Origin: Candidatus Limivivens intestinipullorum
GTDB taxonomy: Bacteria > Bacillota > Clostridia > Lachnospirales > Lachnospiraceae
Direction: 5' to 3'
Assembly (NCBI GenBank): GCA_018711185.1
Contig: DVIQ01000104.1
Location: 1-63,422, forward strand
Length of the DNA: 63,422 nucleotides
Positions 16,811 to 25,753 of this stretch are shown here, piece after piece. Under the pieces are notes generated by a model. That model saw only the letters and a program-made list of their open reading frames with translations. It ran no database searches and was not told the DNA's origin. Each line of letters begins with the position of its first letter. Position 1 is the first letter of the stretch. The translations under genes and the position numbers were made by a program.

Positions 16811-18325
16811 ATGCTGCTTAGCATGGCAATTCTGGAACATTGGATTTCACAGTATCATCCGGTGTCCATTATTCATTCCACAGAGCCGACAATCTCGGGA
16901 ATCCGGCTGTTTTCTTATGAGAAGGTGCCCAACGCCGATTATCTCTATGTGGGGAGAAACCGGGATTTTTTTGAAAACTCTCAGTCGGAGGAGGTTCTTC
17001 TGGTGCATCGGAAGGATGTAATCAGCCTGAATACTCAGGAACTGGAAGATGTGTTCGACAATCTGATGGACGCCTTTGTGTTTTACCAGAACTGGGAGCA
17101 GAAGATGCTGTCCGCCTATCTGAACGAGAATCCCGAACAGGGGATCATCGACGCCTGCAAAGATATTTTCGGCCCAATGTTTTTCGCCACCATGAGCCTT
17201 CAGGTTACGGCTTTTTCCAGGCAGTATCCCAGGGGAAGCATTAACCGCAACTGGGATGATTTCTGGGAGATCGGCACCTTATCCATCAATTCCCTGAACC
17301 GCATGCAGAAAGGTCAGTATCTGGAGAAAATGTCCCATGCCTGGGACTGCGAAGTCTTTTGCGAGAGATACGCGGAGAATTATCCCTATTCCATGATGAT
17401 CAGCCAGGAGAATGCCGCCCATAAGCTTACCGGCCAGCTTACGGTGATCAGCAGGACGCCTTTTGAAGAGTATCACAGACACCTGGCGATTTTTCTGAAA
17501 CGGGCCCTCTGCCTGGTGGCGGGCAGGGAGGGAGGGGCGGAGCAGAGCTCCGTGGCCCAGAGTCTGTTTGAGGATTTTCTTCTGGGAAAGCATACGGATG
17601 CCGCAAGCTTCCATACTTTCTACCAGATGCAGGGCTGGAAGCCGGAAAATTACTGCATGATTGTCCTTTTGGGCAAAGAGAATATGGCAATCGCCGCCTG
17701 TACCTATCATGTGAAGGCGCTGCGGAAGGCGTTTCCAAACGCGCTTTTCTGTACAGGTTACGGACTCCCGGGCCAGTCCGACCGGGAAATCGTCTGCTGC
17801 CTGCCTTTGGAAAACCGAAAGAAACAGACTATGGACAACCCGTTTCCGGCGGAAATACCGGAGGGATTTTTTAAACTTGCCGAAAGAACCGGACTGGATT
17901 ATTTCTGCAGTTATCCCTTCACGGGAGTGGAGCATCTGGCGGGGCAGTATGTCCAGGCGAAAACCTGCCGGGACAGGGGAGAGAAGTTTTATTATGCCTG
18001 CGCTCTGAGAGATCTGGCCGGACTTGAAAGCAGCGAGGAAGTCAGACGGCTGGCCCTTCACCCGGCTCTGGACCGGATCCTTCTCTACGACCGGGAAAAG
18101 GGCACCTCTTTTTATGAAATTCTGAAAGTCTATCTGCGCTGCGAAAGAAACCGCGTCCTTACGGCCCGGCAGCTCTTTGTCCATAAAAACACCCTGGTTT
18201 ACCGCCTGGAAAAAATGGTCCGGCTGTTTTCACTGGATTTGGACGATTCCTATGAGCGGGAATATCTGCTTTTCTCCATCCGGTGCCTGGATGAAGACAA
18301 AACGGCGGGTCCGCGCCGGCAGTGA
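16811..18325 (+). CDS. PucR/CdaR-type transcriptional regulator
   Basis: 504 residues. Start 16811 is chosen for the strong GGAGGAAGGG site at 16799-16807; an upstream in-frame ATG at 16748 has none. The C-terminus (about 415-495) is a PucR-type helix-turn-helix (HTH_30) with YLRCERNRVLTARQLFVHKN (positions ~440-460) and NTLVYRLEKM. The long N-terminal region has no domain I can name with confidence and probably senses a ligand. It is divergently transcribed from the two UroD-fold genes and separated from them by 229 bases holding a perfect palindrome, so it most likely regulates that operon and itself. Confidence 0.85.
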   Translation: MLLSMAILEHWISQYHPVSIIHSTEPTISGIRLFSYEKVPNADYLYVGRNRDFFENSQSEEVLLVHRKDVISLNTQELEDVFDNLMDAFVFYQNWEQKMLSAYLNENPEQGIIDACKDIFGPMFFATMSLQVTAFSRQYPRGSINRNWDDFWEIGTLSINSLNRMQKGQYLEKMSHAWDCEVFCERYAENYPYSMMISQENAAHKLTGQLTVISRTPFEEYHRHLAIFLKRALCLVAGREGGAEQSSVAQSLFEDFLLGKHTDAASFHTFYQMQGWKPENYCMIVLLGKENMAIAACTYHVKALRKAFPNALFCTGYGLPGQSDREIVCCLPLENRKKQTMDNPFPAEIPEGFFKLAERTGLDYFCSYPFTGVEHLAGQYVQAKTCRDRGEKFYYACALRDLAGLESSEEVRRLALHPALDRILLYDREKGTSFYEILKVYLRCERNRVLTARQLFVHKNTLVYRLEKMVRLFSLDLDDSYEREYLLFSIRCLDEDKTAGPRRQ

Positions 18326-18336
18326 AGCTTTGGAGT

Positions 18337-18365
18337 GTATAGCGGCTGAACAAAAAGGAAATACT
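18337..18365 (+). promoter_or_regulatory. Possible forespore (SigmaF/G-type) promoter of spoVAF
   Basis: GTATA, 15 bases, GGAAATACT, which resembles the SigmaF consensus. It lies about 70 bases before the gene start. The match is short, so chance is possible, but it suits a forespore gene. Confidence 0.4.
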
Positions 18366-18432
18366 GTGTTTAGCCGGGAGTGCACTTCCTCGAAAACAAA
18401 GTACGGCCAGGAAAACGGAAAGGAGCGGGATT

Positions 18433-19914
18433 GTGGAAGCAGAGGACAGGATAAGCGGCAATCTGGCGGAAAACAGGCGGCTTATGGACCGGATTTTGAG
18501 GTCGGAGAAAAGCTTTGATATTGTATACCGTCCTGTGAAAGCCGCCGGACGCCAGGCGGGTTTTTATTTTGTGGACGGAATGGTCAAAGATGAGATCATG
18601 GAAAAGCTCCAGGAGTTTTTCTATCATCTGAAGCCGGAGGATCTGCCGGATGGAACAAAAGACGGTCAGAAGACGGCGAAAGAGGACCAAGAATCATCCG
18701 GCGGAGGGGAACAGGCGCCCTGGACGGCGATTCCGTATGTGGAGGTGGATGCCGCGGACAGCCCCGGCGAGCTTGCGCGGGCAGTACTCTGCGGCAGCGT
18801 CAGCCTCTTTGTGGATGGAATCCGGGAAGCCTATATCATCGACTGCAGGACGTATCCGGCCAGGAGCGTCCAGGAACCGGACAAGGACAAGGTGCTGCGG
18901 GGCTCCCGGGACGGGTTTGTGGAGACGGTGGTTTTTAATACGGCGCTGATCCGCCGAAGAATCCGTGATACTGACCTGGTTATGGAAATGCTGAACGCGG
19001 GAGAAAGTTCGAAAACAGACATTGTGCTCTGCTACATGGAGGGCCGCGCGGATCCGGCCCTGGTGGAGAAGCTGCGAAGCCGCATAAACGGACTTGAGGT
19101 GGACGCGCTGACCATGAACCAGGAAAGTCTGGCAGAGTGTATTTACCATGGAAAGTGGTTCAATCCCTTTCCAAAGTTTAAATACACGGAACGCCCGGAC
19201 GCCGCGGCGGCTGGGATTCTGGAGGGCAAGGTAGCGGTGCTGGTGGACAATTCCCCTTCGGCCATGCTGCTTCCGGCGACTCTGTTTGACATTATGGAGG
19301 AGGCCGATGACTTCTATTTCCCGCCGGTGACGGGAACGTATCTGAAAATCAGCCGGTTTCTTATTGGAATGCTGACCCTCTTTTTAACGCCCCTTTGGCT
19401 TCTGCTGATGCAGAATCCCCAGTGGATACCGCCGTCCCTGGAATTTATCAAGGTCCGGGAAGCAGTGAATGTGCCCCTGATTCTACAGCTTTTGATTCTG
19501 GAGCTCTCCATCGACGGCCTGAAGCTGGCTGCCATAAACACGCCGTCTATGCTGACCACGCCGCTTAGTGTTATCGCGGCCCTGGTGATCGGGGAATTTA
19601 CCGTAAAATCAGGCTGGTTTAACGCGGAGACCATGCTTTACATGGCCTTTGTGTCCATTGCCAATTATATGCAGGCCAGCTATGAATTGAGCTATGCCTT
19701 TAAATTCATGCGGATTCTGCTGCTGCTTCTGACCTGGGCATTTCAGGCATGGGGACTGGCGGCGGGGGTTGTACTTCTGTGTATCCTGGTGGCCGGAAAC
19801 AAAACCGTGTCCGGGGAGAGCTACCTGTATCCGCTGTTTCCTTTTGACGGCAGGCAGCTTGCCAGAAGGCTTCTGCGCAGGCGCATTTCCTTTGAACACA
19901 TGGAAAAAAGGTAA
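18433..19914 (+). CDS. spoVAF: Spore germination protein, GerA family, SpoVAF type
   Basis: 493 residues, equal to SpoVAF of B. subtilis. GTG start with AAGGAG at 18420-18425. The soluble N-terminal part (about 1-300) contains FDIVYRPV and FYFVDGMVKDEIMEK, typical of SpoVAF, and EADDFYFPPVTGTYL just before the membrane part. Five or so hydrophobic segments follow (about 310-465), with the INTPSMLTTPLSVI motif of the GerA family. It sits in the spore inner membrane and takes part in germination; in B. subtilis it works with the SpoVA channel proteins. No other spoVA or ger genes are in the window, so here it stands outside the spoVA operon. Confidence 0.85.
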   Translation: MEAEDRISGNLAENRRLMDRILRSEKSFDIVYRPVKAAGRQAGFYFVDGMVKDEIMEKLQEFFYHLKPEDLPDGTKDGQKTAKEDQESSGGGEQAPWTAIPYVEVDAADSPGELARAVLCGSVSLFVDGIREAYIIDCRTYPARSVQEPDKDKVLRGSRDGFVETVVFNTALIRRRIRDTDLVMEMLNAGESSKTDIVLCYMEGRADPALVEKLRSRINGLEVDALTMNQESLAECIYHGKWFNPFPKFKYTERPDAAAAGILEGKVAVLVDNSPSAMLLPATLFDIMEEADDFYFPPVTGTYLKISRFLIGMLTLFLTPLWLLLMQNPQWIPPSLEFIKVREAVNVPLILQLLILELSIDGLKLAAINTPSMLTTPLSVIAALVIGEFTVKSGWFNAETMLYMAFVSIANYMQASYELSYAFKFMRILLLLLTWAFQAWGLAAGVVLLCILVAGNKTVSGESYLYPLFPFDGRQLARRLLRRRISFEHMEKR

Positions 19915-20048
19915 CAGAAAAGTAAAACAAAGCGTATAAACCGGCGCGGCCAGGCGCATACTATTCATAGACCGGCGGACCGGAACCGGCGGGCTGCCGT
20001 GGGGCCGGTCGGCAAAAGCGAAAACCATAAAGCAAAGGAGAGAAAAGC

Positions 20049-20459
20049 ATGCAGCAGAAAAGAAACCAGGTTTTAGCCATTATGGCATGTCTGTGCGTCC
20101 TGACTTTGACGGGATGCGGCAGAAACGACAATGACAAAACCACAGAGAGAATCTCCCTTGGGGATACGGAGAACCGGACAGAGGCCACAGACAGCGATAC
20201 GAATCACGCCACAGACAACGACACGAACCGTACAACCGATGACAGCGGGAACGTGAACAGCGCCACAGACGGAACCCGGTCAGAAAGCGAAGGAGTAATA
20301 GACGAAATCGGAGATGACGTAAGGAACGGCGTAGATGAAGCGGCGGACGATATAAAGGACGGCGCGGCGGACACGGCGGACGACGTGCGGGATGAGGCGG
20401 AGCGAATGGCAGACGATGTCAGAGATAATACGGAAAAAAGTACGGAGACAAACCGATAA
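20049..20459 (+). CDS. Small acidic lipoprotein with 11-residue repeats
   Basis: 136 residues. Signal peptide with lipobox LTLTGC (Cys at residue 23). The mature part has a Thr/Asp/Asn-rich low-complexity stretch (about 30-75). Near residue 88 begin four consecutive 11-residue units, each opening with DDVR or DDIK: DDVRNGVDEAA, DDIKDGAADTA, DDVRDEAERMA, DDVRDNTEKST. An 11-mer pattern with charged and small residues resembles LEA group 3 and YtxH-like amphipathic helices, which bind membranes or protect against drying (family knowledge). The neighbouring germination gene hints at a link to sporulation, but no function is established. AAAGGAG ribosome site present. Confidence 0.75.
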   Translation: MQQKRNQVLAIMACLCVLTLTGCGRNDNDKTTERISLGDTENRTEATDSDTNHATDNDTNRTTDDSGNVNSATDGTRSESEGVIDEIGDDVRNGVDEAADDIKDGAADTADDVRDEAERMADDVRDNTEKSTETNR

Positions 20460-20461
20460 GC

Positions 20462-20490
20462 TTGCGAAGCGGAAAAGTCCATGTTACAAT
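20462..20490 (+). promoter_or_regulatory. SigmaA-type promoter of hisA
   Basis: TTGCGA, 17 bases, TACAAT, 120 bases before the hisA start. The family B hairpin at 20520-20545 would lie in the untranslated leader. Confidence 0.5.
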
Positions 20491-20503
20491 GCAGGTAAAA
20501 ATG

Positions 20504-20552
20504 GCAACCATTCAGCCCAGGTCTGCGCACATTGCTGCGCAGACCGTAAGAA
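20504..20552. repeat. Compound intergenic repeat (A left half plus B hairpin)
   Basis: A degenerate A left half (GCAACCATTCAGCC) is joined to the B hairpin GGTCTGCGCA / TGCGCAGACC (20520-20545), followed by GTAAGAA. Same arrangement as at 33478 and 42229. Confidence 0.75.
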
Positions 20553-20610
20553 AAAAGGATTCAGGAGTGCGAAAATCAGCGGCTGGCGAGCCGCGGAAAC
20601 GGAGAGGACT

Positions 20611-21396
20611 ATGCGATTTCGGCCATGCATTGACATACATAATGGAAAAGTAAAACAGATTGTGGGAGGAAGTCTTAGGGATAACCAGGATACGGCCAGG
20701 GAAAATTTTGTCTCTTCCCAGGACGCCGCCTGGTACGCGGAAAAATACCGGAGGGACGGCCTGAAAGGAGGCCATGTGATTTTGCTGAATCACAGCGGAT
20801 CTCCGTATTTTCATGCGGACCGGGAACAGGCACTGGGGGCCCTGCGCGCCTGCCCGGGGGATCTGCAGGTGGGGGGCGGAATCAATGACGAAAATGCCGC
20901 GGACTATCTGGACGCCGGAGCGTCCCATGTCATCGTCACAAGTTTTGTTTTCCGGGACGGGAAGCTGAATCGGGAGAACTTAAACCGGATGCTGCAGGCG
21001 GTGGGAAAGGAACGGCTGGTTTTGGACTTGAGCTGCCGCAGACGAGACGGGAGCTATTACATTGTCACGGACCGGTGGCAAAAGTTTACGGATATGGAAC
21101 TGAACGGGGAGTGCCTGGAAGCGCTCTCTTCCTGCTGCAGTGAATTTTTGATTCACGCGGTGGACGCCGAGGGAAAGACGGCCGGCATAGAGGAGGACCT
21201 GGCCGCTTTGCTGGGGGAATGGCAGGGGATTCCGGTGACCTACGCGGGAGGCGTGGGAACCTGGGAGGATCTGGCCCTTCTGGAGCGCCTGGGCAGAGGG
21301 AAGATCGATGTGACGGTGGGAAGCGCCCTGGATCTTTTCGGCGGAACGCTTTCTTACGCGAAGCTGGTTCAAAAATACGGGGCAGCAAGAAAATGA
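20611..21396 (+). CDS. hisA: ProFAR isomerase HisA, eukaryotic type
   Basis: 261 residues. Start at 20611 set by GGAGAGG at 20601-20607. It catalyses the fourth step of histidine synthesis, isomerising ProFAR to PRFAR, in the cytoplasm. The TIM-barrel begins MRFRPCIDIHNGKVKQIVG and has LQVGGGINDENA and VTYAGGVGTWEDL. This pattern fits the eukaryotic-type HisA (HIS6-like, TIGR02129) found in yeast and in some Clostridia, and differs from the classical bacterial HisA. No other his genes are adjacent, so the gene stands apart from a his operon. Confidence 0.88.
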   Translation: MRFRPCIDIHNGKVKQIVGGSLRDNQDTARENFVSSQDAAWYAEKYRRDGLKGGHVILLNHSGSPYFHADREQALGALRACPGDLQVGGGINDENAADYLDAGASHVIVTSFVFRDGKLNRENLNRMLQAVGKERLVLDLSCRRRDGSYYIVTDRWQKFTDMELNGECLEALSSCCSEFLIHAVDAEGKTAGIEEDLAALLGEWQGIPVTYAGGVGTWEDLALLERLGRGKIDVTVGSALDLFGGTLSYAKLVQKYGAARK

Positions 21397-21406
21397 CGCA
21401 AAGTTC

Positions 21407-21434
21407 TTGTAAAATTGTTCGTATATGGTATAAT
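21407..21434 (+). promoter_or_regulatory. SigmaA-type promoter of hpf (extended -10)
   Basis: TTGTAA, 16 bases, TATAAT preceded by TGG (extended -10). It is about 155 bases before the hpf start. Confidence 0.75.
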
Positions 21435-21540
21435 TATTTTATAGCAGTCAGAACATTTGTCGGAACGCCCGGATAAAAGTCAGGAAACCAGAACAATTAT
21501 TTGGGCTTGCCCCGCGTTTTGACGCTGTGAATCCGCAGGG

Positions 21541-21557
21541 GTTCAGCCGGGCTGAAC
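21541..21557. repeat. Short palindrome related to repeat family A
   Basis: GTTCAGCC G GGCTGAAC in the hpf leader. It matches the core of repeat family A (GTTCAGC...GCTGAAC). Confidence 0.5.
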
Positions 21558-21591
21558 GGCTGCGAGAATCCAAGGAAAAGGAGTTGGGTAT

Positions 21592-22119
21592 ATGCGTTAT
21601 ACAATCAGTGGAAAAAATATCGAGGTTACCGAAGCCTTGAAAAATGTCGTGACCGAAAAACTCGGCAAGCTGGAAAGGTATTTTACTCCTGAGACAGAAA
21701 TCATCGTAACGATGAGTGTGGAAAAAGAAAGACAGAAAATCGAAGTTACCATACCCGTAAAGGGAAATATTATCCGTTCGGAACAGGTCAGCAATGACAT
21801 GTATGTATCTATAGACCTTGTGGAGGAGGTTATCGAGCGTCAGCTTCGAAAGTACAAAAACAAGATTATTGACAAGCACCAGGGCGGCGGAAACTTCCGC
21901 AAGGAATTTATCGAAAAAGAAGTAAAGGATGAGGAAGAGGTAAAGATCATCCGTACGAAGCAGTTTGGAATGAAGCCGATGTATCCCGAGGACGCGTGCG
22001 TTCAGATGGAGCTTCTGGGACATAATTTCTTCGTATTCCGCAATGCGGAGACAGAGGAAGTGAACGTGGTTTATAAAAGGAAAGGAAATACCTACGGCCT
22101 CATCGAGCCGGAGTGCTGA
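21592..22119 (+). CDS. hpf: Ribosome hibernation promoting factor, long form
   Basis: 175 residues, the usual length of long HPF in Firmicutes. The N-terminal YfiA-type domain (about 1-100) starts MRYTISGKNIEVTEALK and binds the 30S subunit. The C-terminal domain (about 118-175) has KQFGMKPMYPEDACVQMELLG (positions ~125-145) and FFVFRN, which dimerises to join two ribosomes into 100S particles. It shuts down translation in stationary phase. Ribosome site AAAAGGAG at 21577-21584. It has its own promoter and a strong terminator at 22169. Confidence 0.95.
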   Translation: MRYTISGKNIEVTEALKNVVTEKLGKLERYFTPETEIIVTMSVEKERQKIEVTIPVKGNIIRSEQVSNDMYVSIDLVEEVIERQLRKYKNKIIDKHQGGGNFRKEFIEKEVKDEEEVKIIRTKQFGMKPMYPEDACVQMELLGHNFFVFRNAETEEVNVVYKRKGNTYGLIEPEC

Positions 22120-22168
22120 AGCAAAGCGAGAGCCGGCAGAGGACGGCTGTTTTGGCAAACGTATAAAA

Positions 22169-22209
22169 GATCGGACGGGGAAGAATCTCTTCCCCGTCCG
22201 ATCCTTTTT
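22169..22209 (+). terminator. Strong terminator of hpf
   Basis: 16-bp perfect stem GATCGGACGGGGAAGA / TCTTCCCCGTCCGATC with a 3-base loop, then CTTTTTC. The next gene is convergent. Confidence 0.9.
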
Positions 22210-22225
22210 CTGCGATAAGCAGCGG

Positions 22226-23134
22226 CTATGGTTCGGTATGTTCGGCGGCGGTTTCGCCGGACTGCTTTCGGAGAAATTCCGAAGGGGTACACGCGGTATA
22301 TTTTCGGAATACGGAGGTGAAGTAGCTGCTGGTGCTGAAGCCAAGCTCCATGGCGATTTCGGTTTTGGTTTTGCCGGCAAGGAGCATTTCCTTGGACAAT
22401 TCGATTTTCAGCCGGTTAATGTAAACTCTGGGCGGACTGCCGGTCTGCTGGCGGAATTTCAGCTTAAACTGGGACAGGGACAGGCCCGTCTGGACGGCGA
22501 TGGTTTCCAGGGACAGCTCCTCGCGGATATTGGAATGAATGTAGTGGAGCGCAGCCTCAATGTCCGGCGTGAAGGACGGAAGCTCATCCGGGGGTTTCCG
22601 GCTTACCAGGTTCAGGATCATCACAAGAAAAGAAGCGCAAAGATAGCGGTTCGCTTCCCCGCCCTCCCGGGCGCAGGAAAAGGCTCTTGCAAGCAGCCCG
22701 AAGATTTCTTTCCGGTTTACTGAGAGAACATGGCGGCCGCCAAAGAGAAGCTGTTTTTGAAGAAAGGCGGCGGCCTTTTGGGAAAGGAAGAGAAAATCGT
22801 CCAGACAGCCGGGATCCAGCTGCAGCCAGTAGAATTCGCCCACGGACATGGCGAGCTGGTTGGTGCTGTGGATTTCATTTGGATAGGCGATAAAAAGCTC
22901 TCCGCCCTTCAGCGGATAATCCGCGCCGCCGATGCGGAACGTATAATTCCCCTCCGCGATAAAGGTCAGTTCCAGTAAGTTTTCGTGAAAATGGTTCGGC
23001 AAAGGCCAGCTGGCGGAGACATCCCTCTGCCAGCCGAAACTGCGCAGTCCGGGAATCTGCAGTTCTCTGGACGTGAGGACGATTCGGCTTGCGGTGTTGT
23101 CGTAGCTGTCTTTCCAGTTGAGTACGTCCGTCAT
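22226..23134 (-). CDS. AraC-family transcriptional regulator
   Basis: 302 residues. N-terminal cupin-like sensor domain (about 40-160) with PNHFHENLLELTFIAEG and GELFIAYPNEIHS. C-terminal double helix-turn-helix (about 195-290) with TGLSLSQFKLKFRQQTG and GFSTSSYFTSVFRKYT. Ribosome site AGGAGG upstream. Divergent from the GH38-like glycosidase gene at 23363, which it probably controls in response to a sugar or glycan product (inference). Confidence 0.9.
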   Translation of the reverse strand: MTDVLNWKDSYDNTASRIVLTSRELQIPGLRSFGWQRDVSASWPLPNHFHENLLELTFIAEGNYTFRIGGADYPLKGGELFIAYPNEIHSTNQLAMSVGEFYWLQLDPGCLDDFLFLSQKAAAFLQKQLLFGGRHVLSVNRKEIFGLLARAFSCAREGGEANRYLCASFLVMILNLVSRKPPDELPSFTPDIEAALHYIHSNIREELSLETIAVQTGLSLSQFKLKFRQQTGSPPRVYINRLKIELSKEMLLAGKTKTEIAMELGFSTSSYFTSVFRKYTACTPSEFLRKQSGETAAEHTEP

Positions 23135-23268
23135 GGCGTATCCCTCCTGTATATTGCGGCGACGCGCTGACAGGAGCGGACGCCGCAGGCGATTTTAAGT
23201 GAATTCTGCGGGTAAGGTTCAGCATGGCTGCACCGTTTTCGATAATTTTGTATGGCAGATGGAATTAG

Positions 23269-23296
23269 TTGCAATTACGTTTTTGTTTATTGTACT
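23269..23296 (+). promoter_or_regulatory. Candidate promoter of the GH38-like gene
   Basis: TTGCAA, 16 bases, TGTACT, 67 bases before the gene start. The -10 is weak, which suits activation by the divergent AraC-type protein. Confidence 0.45.
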
Positions 23297-23362
23297 ATGA
23301 AGCCATCAAAGCAGTCAATATGCAGAAAATCAATCCATTATACAAGTAAAGGAGTCAGCAAA

Positions 23363-25753
23363 ATGGGCAAGCGAATTAAACATGTCTATATTGTACACCA
23401 TTCCCACACGGATGTGGGATATACGGATCTGCAGGAGCAGGTTATTTATAATCAGGTGAACAATATCCGTACAACGGTGAACCTGATTAAGAAGGGCTAT
23501 GAAACAAACAGTCCGGAGAAGGATTTTAAATGGAACTGTGAGACGTATTACTGTGTGGAGCAGTTTCTGAAAACCGCTTCTCCCCAGGAAGAGGAGGACT
23601 TTTTCGACCTGGTGAAAAAAGGGAACATCGGTATTTCCGGCAACTACCTGAACTTCAATGACCTGGTGGACGCGGAAATCCTGGACCGCAGAACGGCCCG
23701 GATGCAGCAGTTTTTTACGGAAAAAGGGTGTCCCGTAAAAACGGCCATGAACGCGGACGTAAACGGAATTTCCCTGGGTATGCGGGATGTGTTTATCCGC
23801 AACGGAATCGAGTTTTTGTTTACTAACATTCATACCCATCACGGCATGTATCCGCTGTACCAGAATCAGAAACCCTATTTCTGGGAAAATGACAACGGGG
23901 AAAAACTGCTGGTTTGGAGCGGCGAGCATTATAACCTGGGAAATGCCCTCGGCATTGTGTTCAACAAGAACATGAATTTTATGACTGAGAGCTATTTCGG
24001 AAAAGACGGCGCGGCGGCTGCCATTGAGGCCCTTCACAAAAATCTTGGGGACAGCATTGCGGAGTACGAGGAGAGCGGCTATCCGTATGATTTCTATATC
24101 ACCAGCGTAAGCGGTGTATTTTCCGACAACGCGCCGGCAAATCCGGCGATTATCCACACCGTAAACGAGTTTAATGCCCGGTACGGTAACGAAGTGACCC
24201 TGCAGATGGTAACCCTTCAGGAGCTGTATGATCTGATCCGTGAAAAGGTAGCGGACGCTCCGGTATACCGCGGAGCCATGAACGACTGGTGGGGAAACGG
24301 CGTAGGCAGCACGCCTTACGCGGTGAAGCATTATAAAGAGGCACTGCGTCTGGCTCATATGAGCGACCGGCTGGAGAATAAGACCGGCGTTCATAACGAC
24401 GCGCTGGCGGAAACGGCAGAGGACAACGTGCTTCTCTACGCGGAGCACACCTGGGGACATTCCGCGACGGTGACGAATCCCTATGATACGCTGGTGACGA
24501 ACCTGGATTTCCGCAAAAATTCCTACGCTTCCAAGGCCCATGAAGCCAGCGCTATGCGGAAAATCGAGCAGTATCATCTGATGGGTGACATGCTCCGCTA
24601 TTATAACCTGAGCGGAACCGTAAAGGCAGTGTCCATGAGCAGCCAGAAGTCGGTGATTCCGGTGGAATTTTACGTGGAGACGCTGAAGCTTCCGGCCGTG
24701 AAGGTGACGGATCTGAAGACGGGAGAGGTGCTTCCGGTGCAGCTTTCATCCCATCCCAGAGGCGTGCTTGTGAGCTTCCTGGCTGAGTTTGAGCCGATGG
24801 AGGAGAAACTGTTTTCCTATGAGGAGCAGCCGGAGCCGGTACAGCGGCTGTATACGCGTACGGCCTGGGTCGGCGCGGAGCGGGTGCGCGATATTGTAAA
24901 TACCTATGATCCGGAGAGCTACAAGCTTCCCTACGGGCTGGAGAACGATTGGTTCCGGATTTCCTATAAGATTGGGGAAGGCATTACTTCCTTCTACAAC
25001 AAGAAGAGCCAGACGGAAATGCTGATGGGCGGTCTGGAGCGGTTCTTTACGCCGGTTTATGAGCGCACGGAAATCCGCAAGGGCGTATATTCCGAGCGCA
25101 GCGCTCTGGGACGCAATATTCGCGGCCTGCACGCCCAGCAGTATCAGGGAAAGCTGGCGGATGTGAAGATTCTGGACCATGGCGTTGTATTTGACCGGGC
25201 GGAGCTGACCTTCGAACTGGAAGGAACTTACCACAGCAGTCTGATTATTAAGATGTATAAAGGGATTCCGAAGATTGAGTTCGCGCTTCGGATTGCCAAG
25301 ACCCTGAGCGAGGACATTGAAAGCATGTATCTGCCTCTGGCCCTGAATCTTCCGGAAAGCAAAAAGTACATCAAAAACGGCGGCGTGGCCATGCGCCCCG
25401 GCGTTGATCAGCTTCCCGGCAGCAATATGGAATACTATATCGCGGATGAAGGAATCCTTTATCAGGGAGAAAAGGAGAGCGTGCTGATCAATACCCTGGA
25501 TACGCCGCTGATCTATATGGGAGAGATGGAGCATCATCCCATTGTACTGTGCGATCAGAAGGAGGAAAACAATCACAGACCGGCCTACAGCTGGATCATG
25601 AACAATACCTGGGAAACCAACTTTAAGATGGATTTGTCGGGATTCGGCGAGTTTGTATACTCTCTGGAGCTGAGAGAGGGCGCGTCTCTTGAGGAAAATC
25701 TTCAGAGACTGACGGAAAACGACCTGGGAGCCGTGGCGTTTATTATCGCGTAA
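23363..25753 (+). CDS. GH38-like alpha-mannosidase family protein
   Basis: 796 residues; start at 23363 set by AAAGGAG at 23348-23354. The N-terminal barrel (about 1-300) has the zinc-site motif HHSHTDVGYTD and NADVNGISLGMRD, where GH38 enzymes keep zinc-binding His/Asp and the nucleophile aspartate. A further zinc-type histidine is in WGHSAT (near 375). The C-terminal part is beta-rich, as in GH38 and DUF5054-type proteins. No signal peptide, so it acts in the cytosol on imported glycans or glycosides. No dedicated transporter is adjacent. The exact substrate is not known; GH38 enzymes cleave alpha-mannosides. Confidence 0.8.
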   Translation: MGKRIKHVYIVHHSHTDVGYTDLQEQVIYNQVNNIRTTVNLIKKGYETNSPEKDFKWNCETYYCVEQFLKTASPQEEEDFFDLVKKGNIGISGNYLNFNDLVDAEILDRRTARMQQFFTEKGCPVKTAMNADVNGISLGMRDVFIRNGIEFLFTNIHTHHGMYPLYQNQKPYFWENDNGEKLLVWSGEHYNLGNALGIVFNKNMNFMTESYFGKDGAAAAIEALHKNLGDSIAEYEESGYPYDFYITSVSGVFSDNAPANPAIIHTVNEFNARYGNEVTLQMVTLQELYDLIREKVADAPVYRGAMNDWWGNGVGSTPYAVKHYKEALRLAHMSDRLENKTGVHNDALAETAEDNVLLYAEHTWGHSATVTNPYDTLVTNLDFRKNSYASKAHEASAMRKIEQYHLMGDMLRYYNLSGTVKAVSMSSQKSVIPVEFYVETLKLPAVKVTDLKTGEVLPVQLSSHPRGVLVSFLAEFEPMEEKLFSYEEQPEPVQRLYTRTAWVGAERVRDIVNTYDPESYKLPYGLENDWFRISYKIGEGITSFYNKKSQTEMLMGGLERFFTPVYERTEIRKGVYSERSALGRNIRGLHAQQYQGKLADVKILDHGVVFDRAELTFELEGTYHSSLIIKMYKGIPKIEFALRIAKTLSEDIESMYLPLALNLPESKKYIKNGGVAMRPGVDQLPGSNMEYYIADEGILYQGEKESVLINTLDTPLIYMGEMEHHPIVLCDQKEENNHRPAYSWIMNNTWETNFKMDLSGFGEFVYSLELREGASLEENLQRLTENDLGAVAFIIA

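Noticed and set aside
23330-24577. Long minus-strand open frame opposite the GH38-like gene
   Set aside because: Shadow of the real coding strand, no start signal, no domain.
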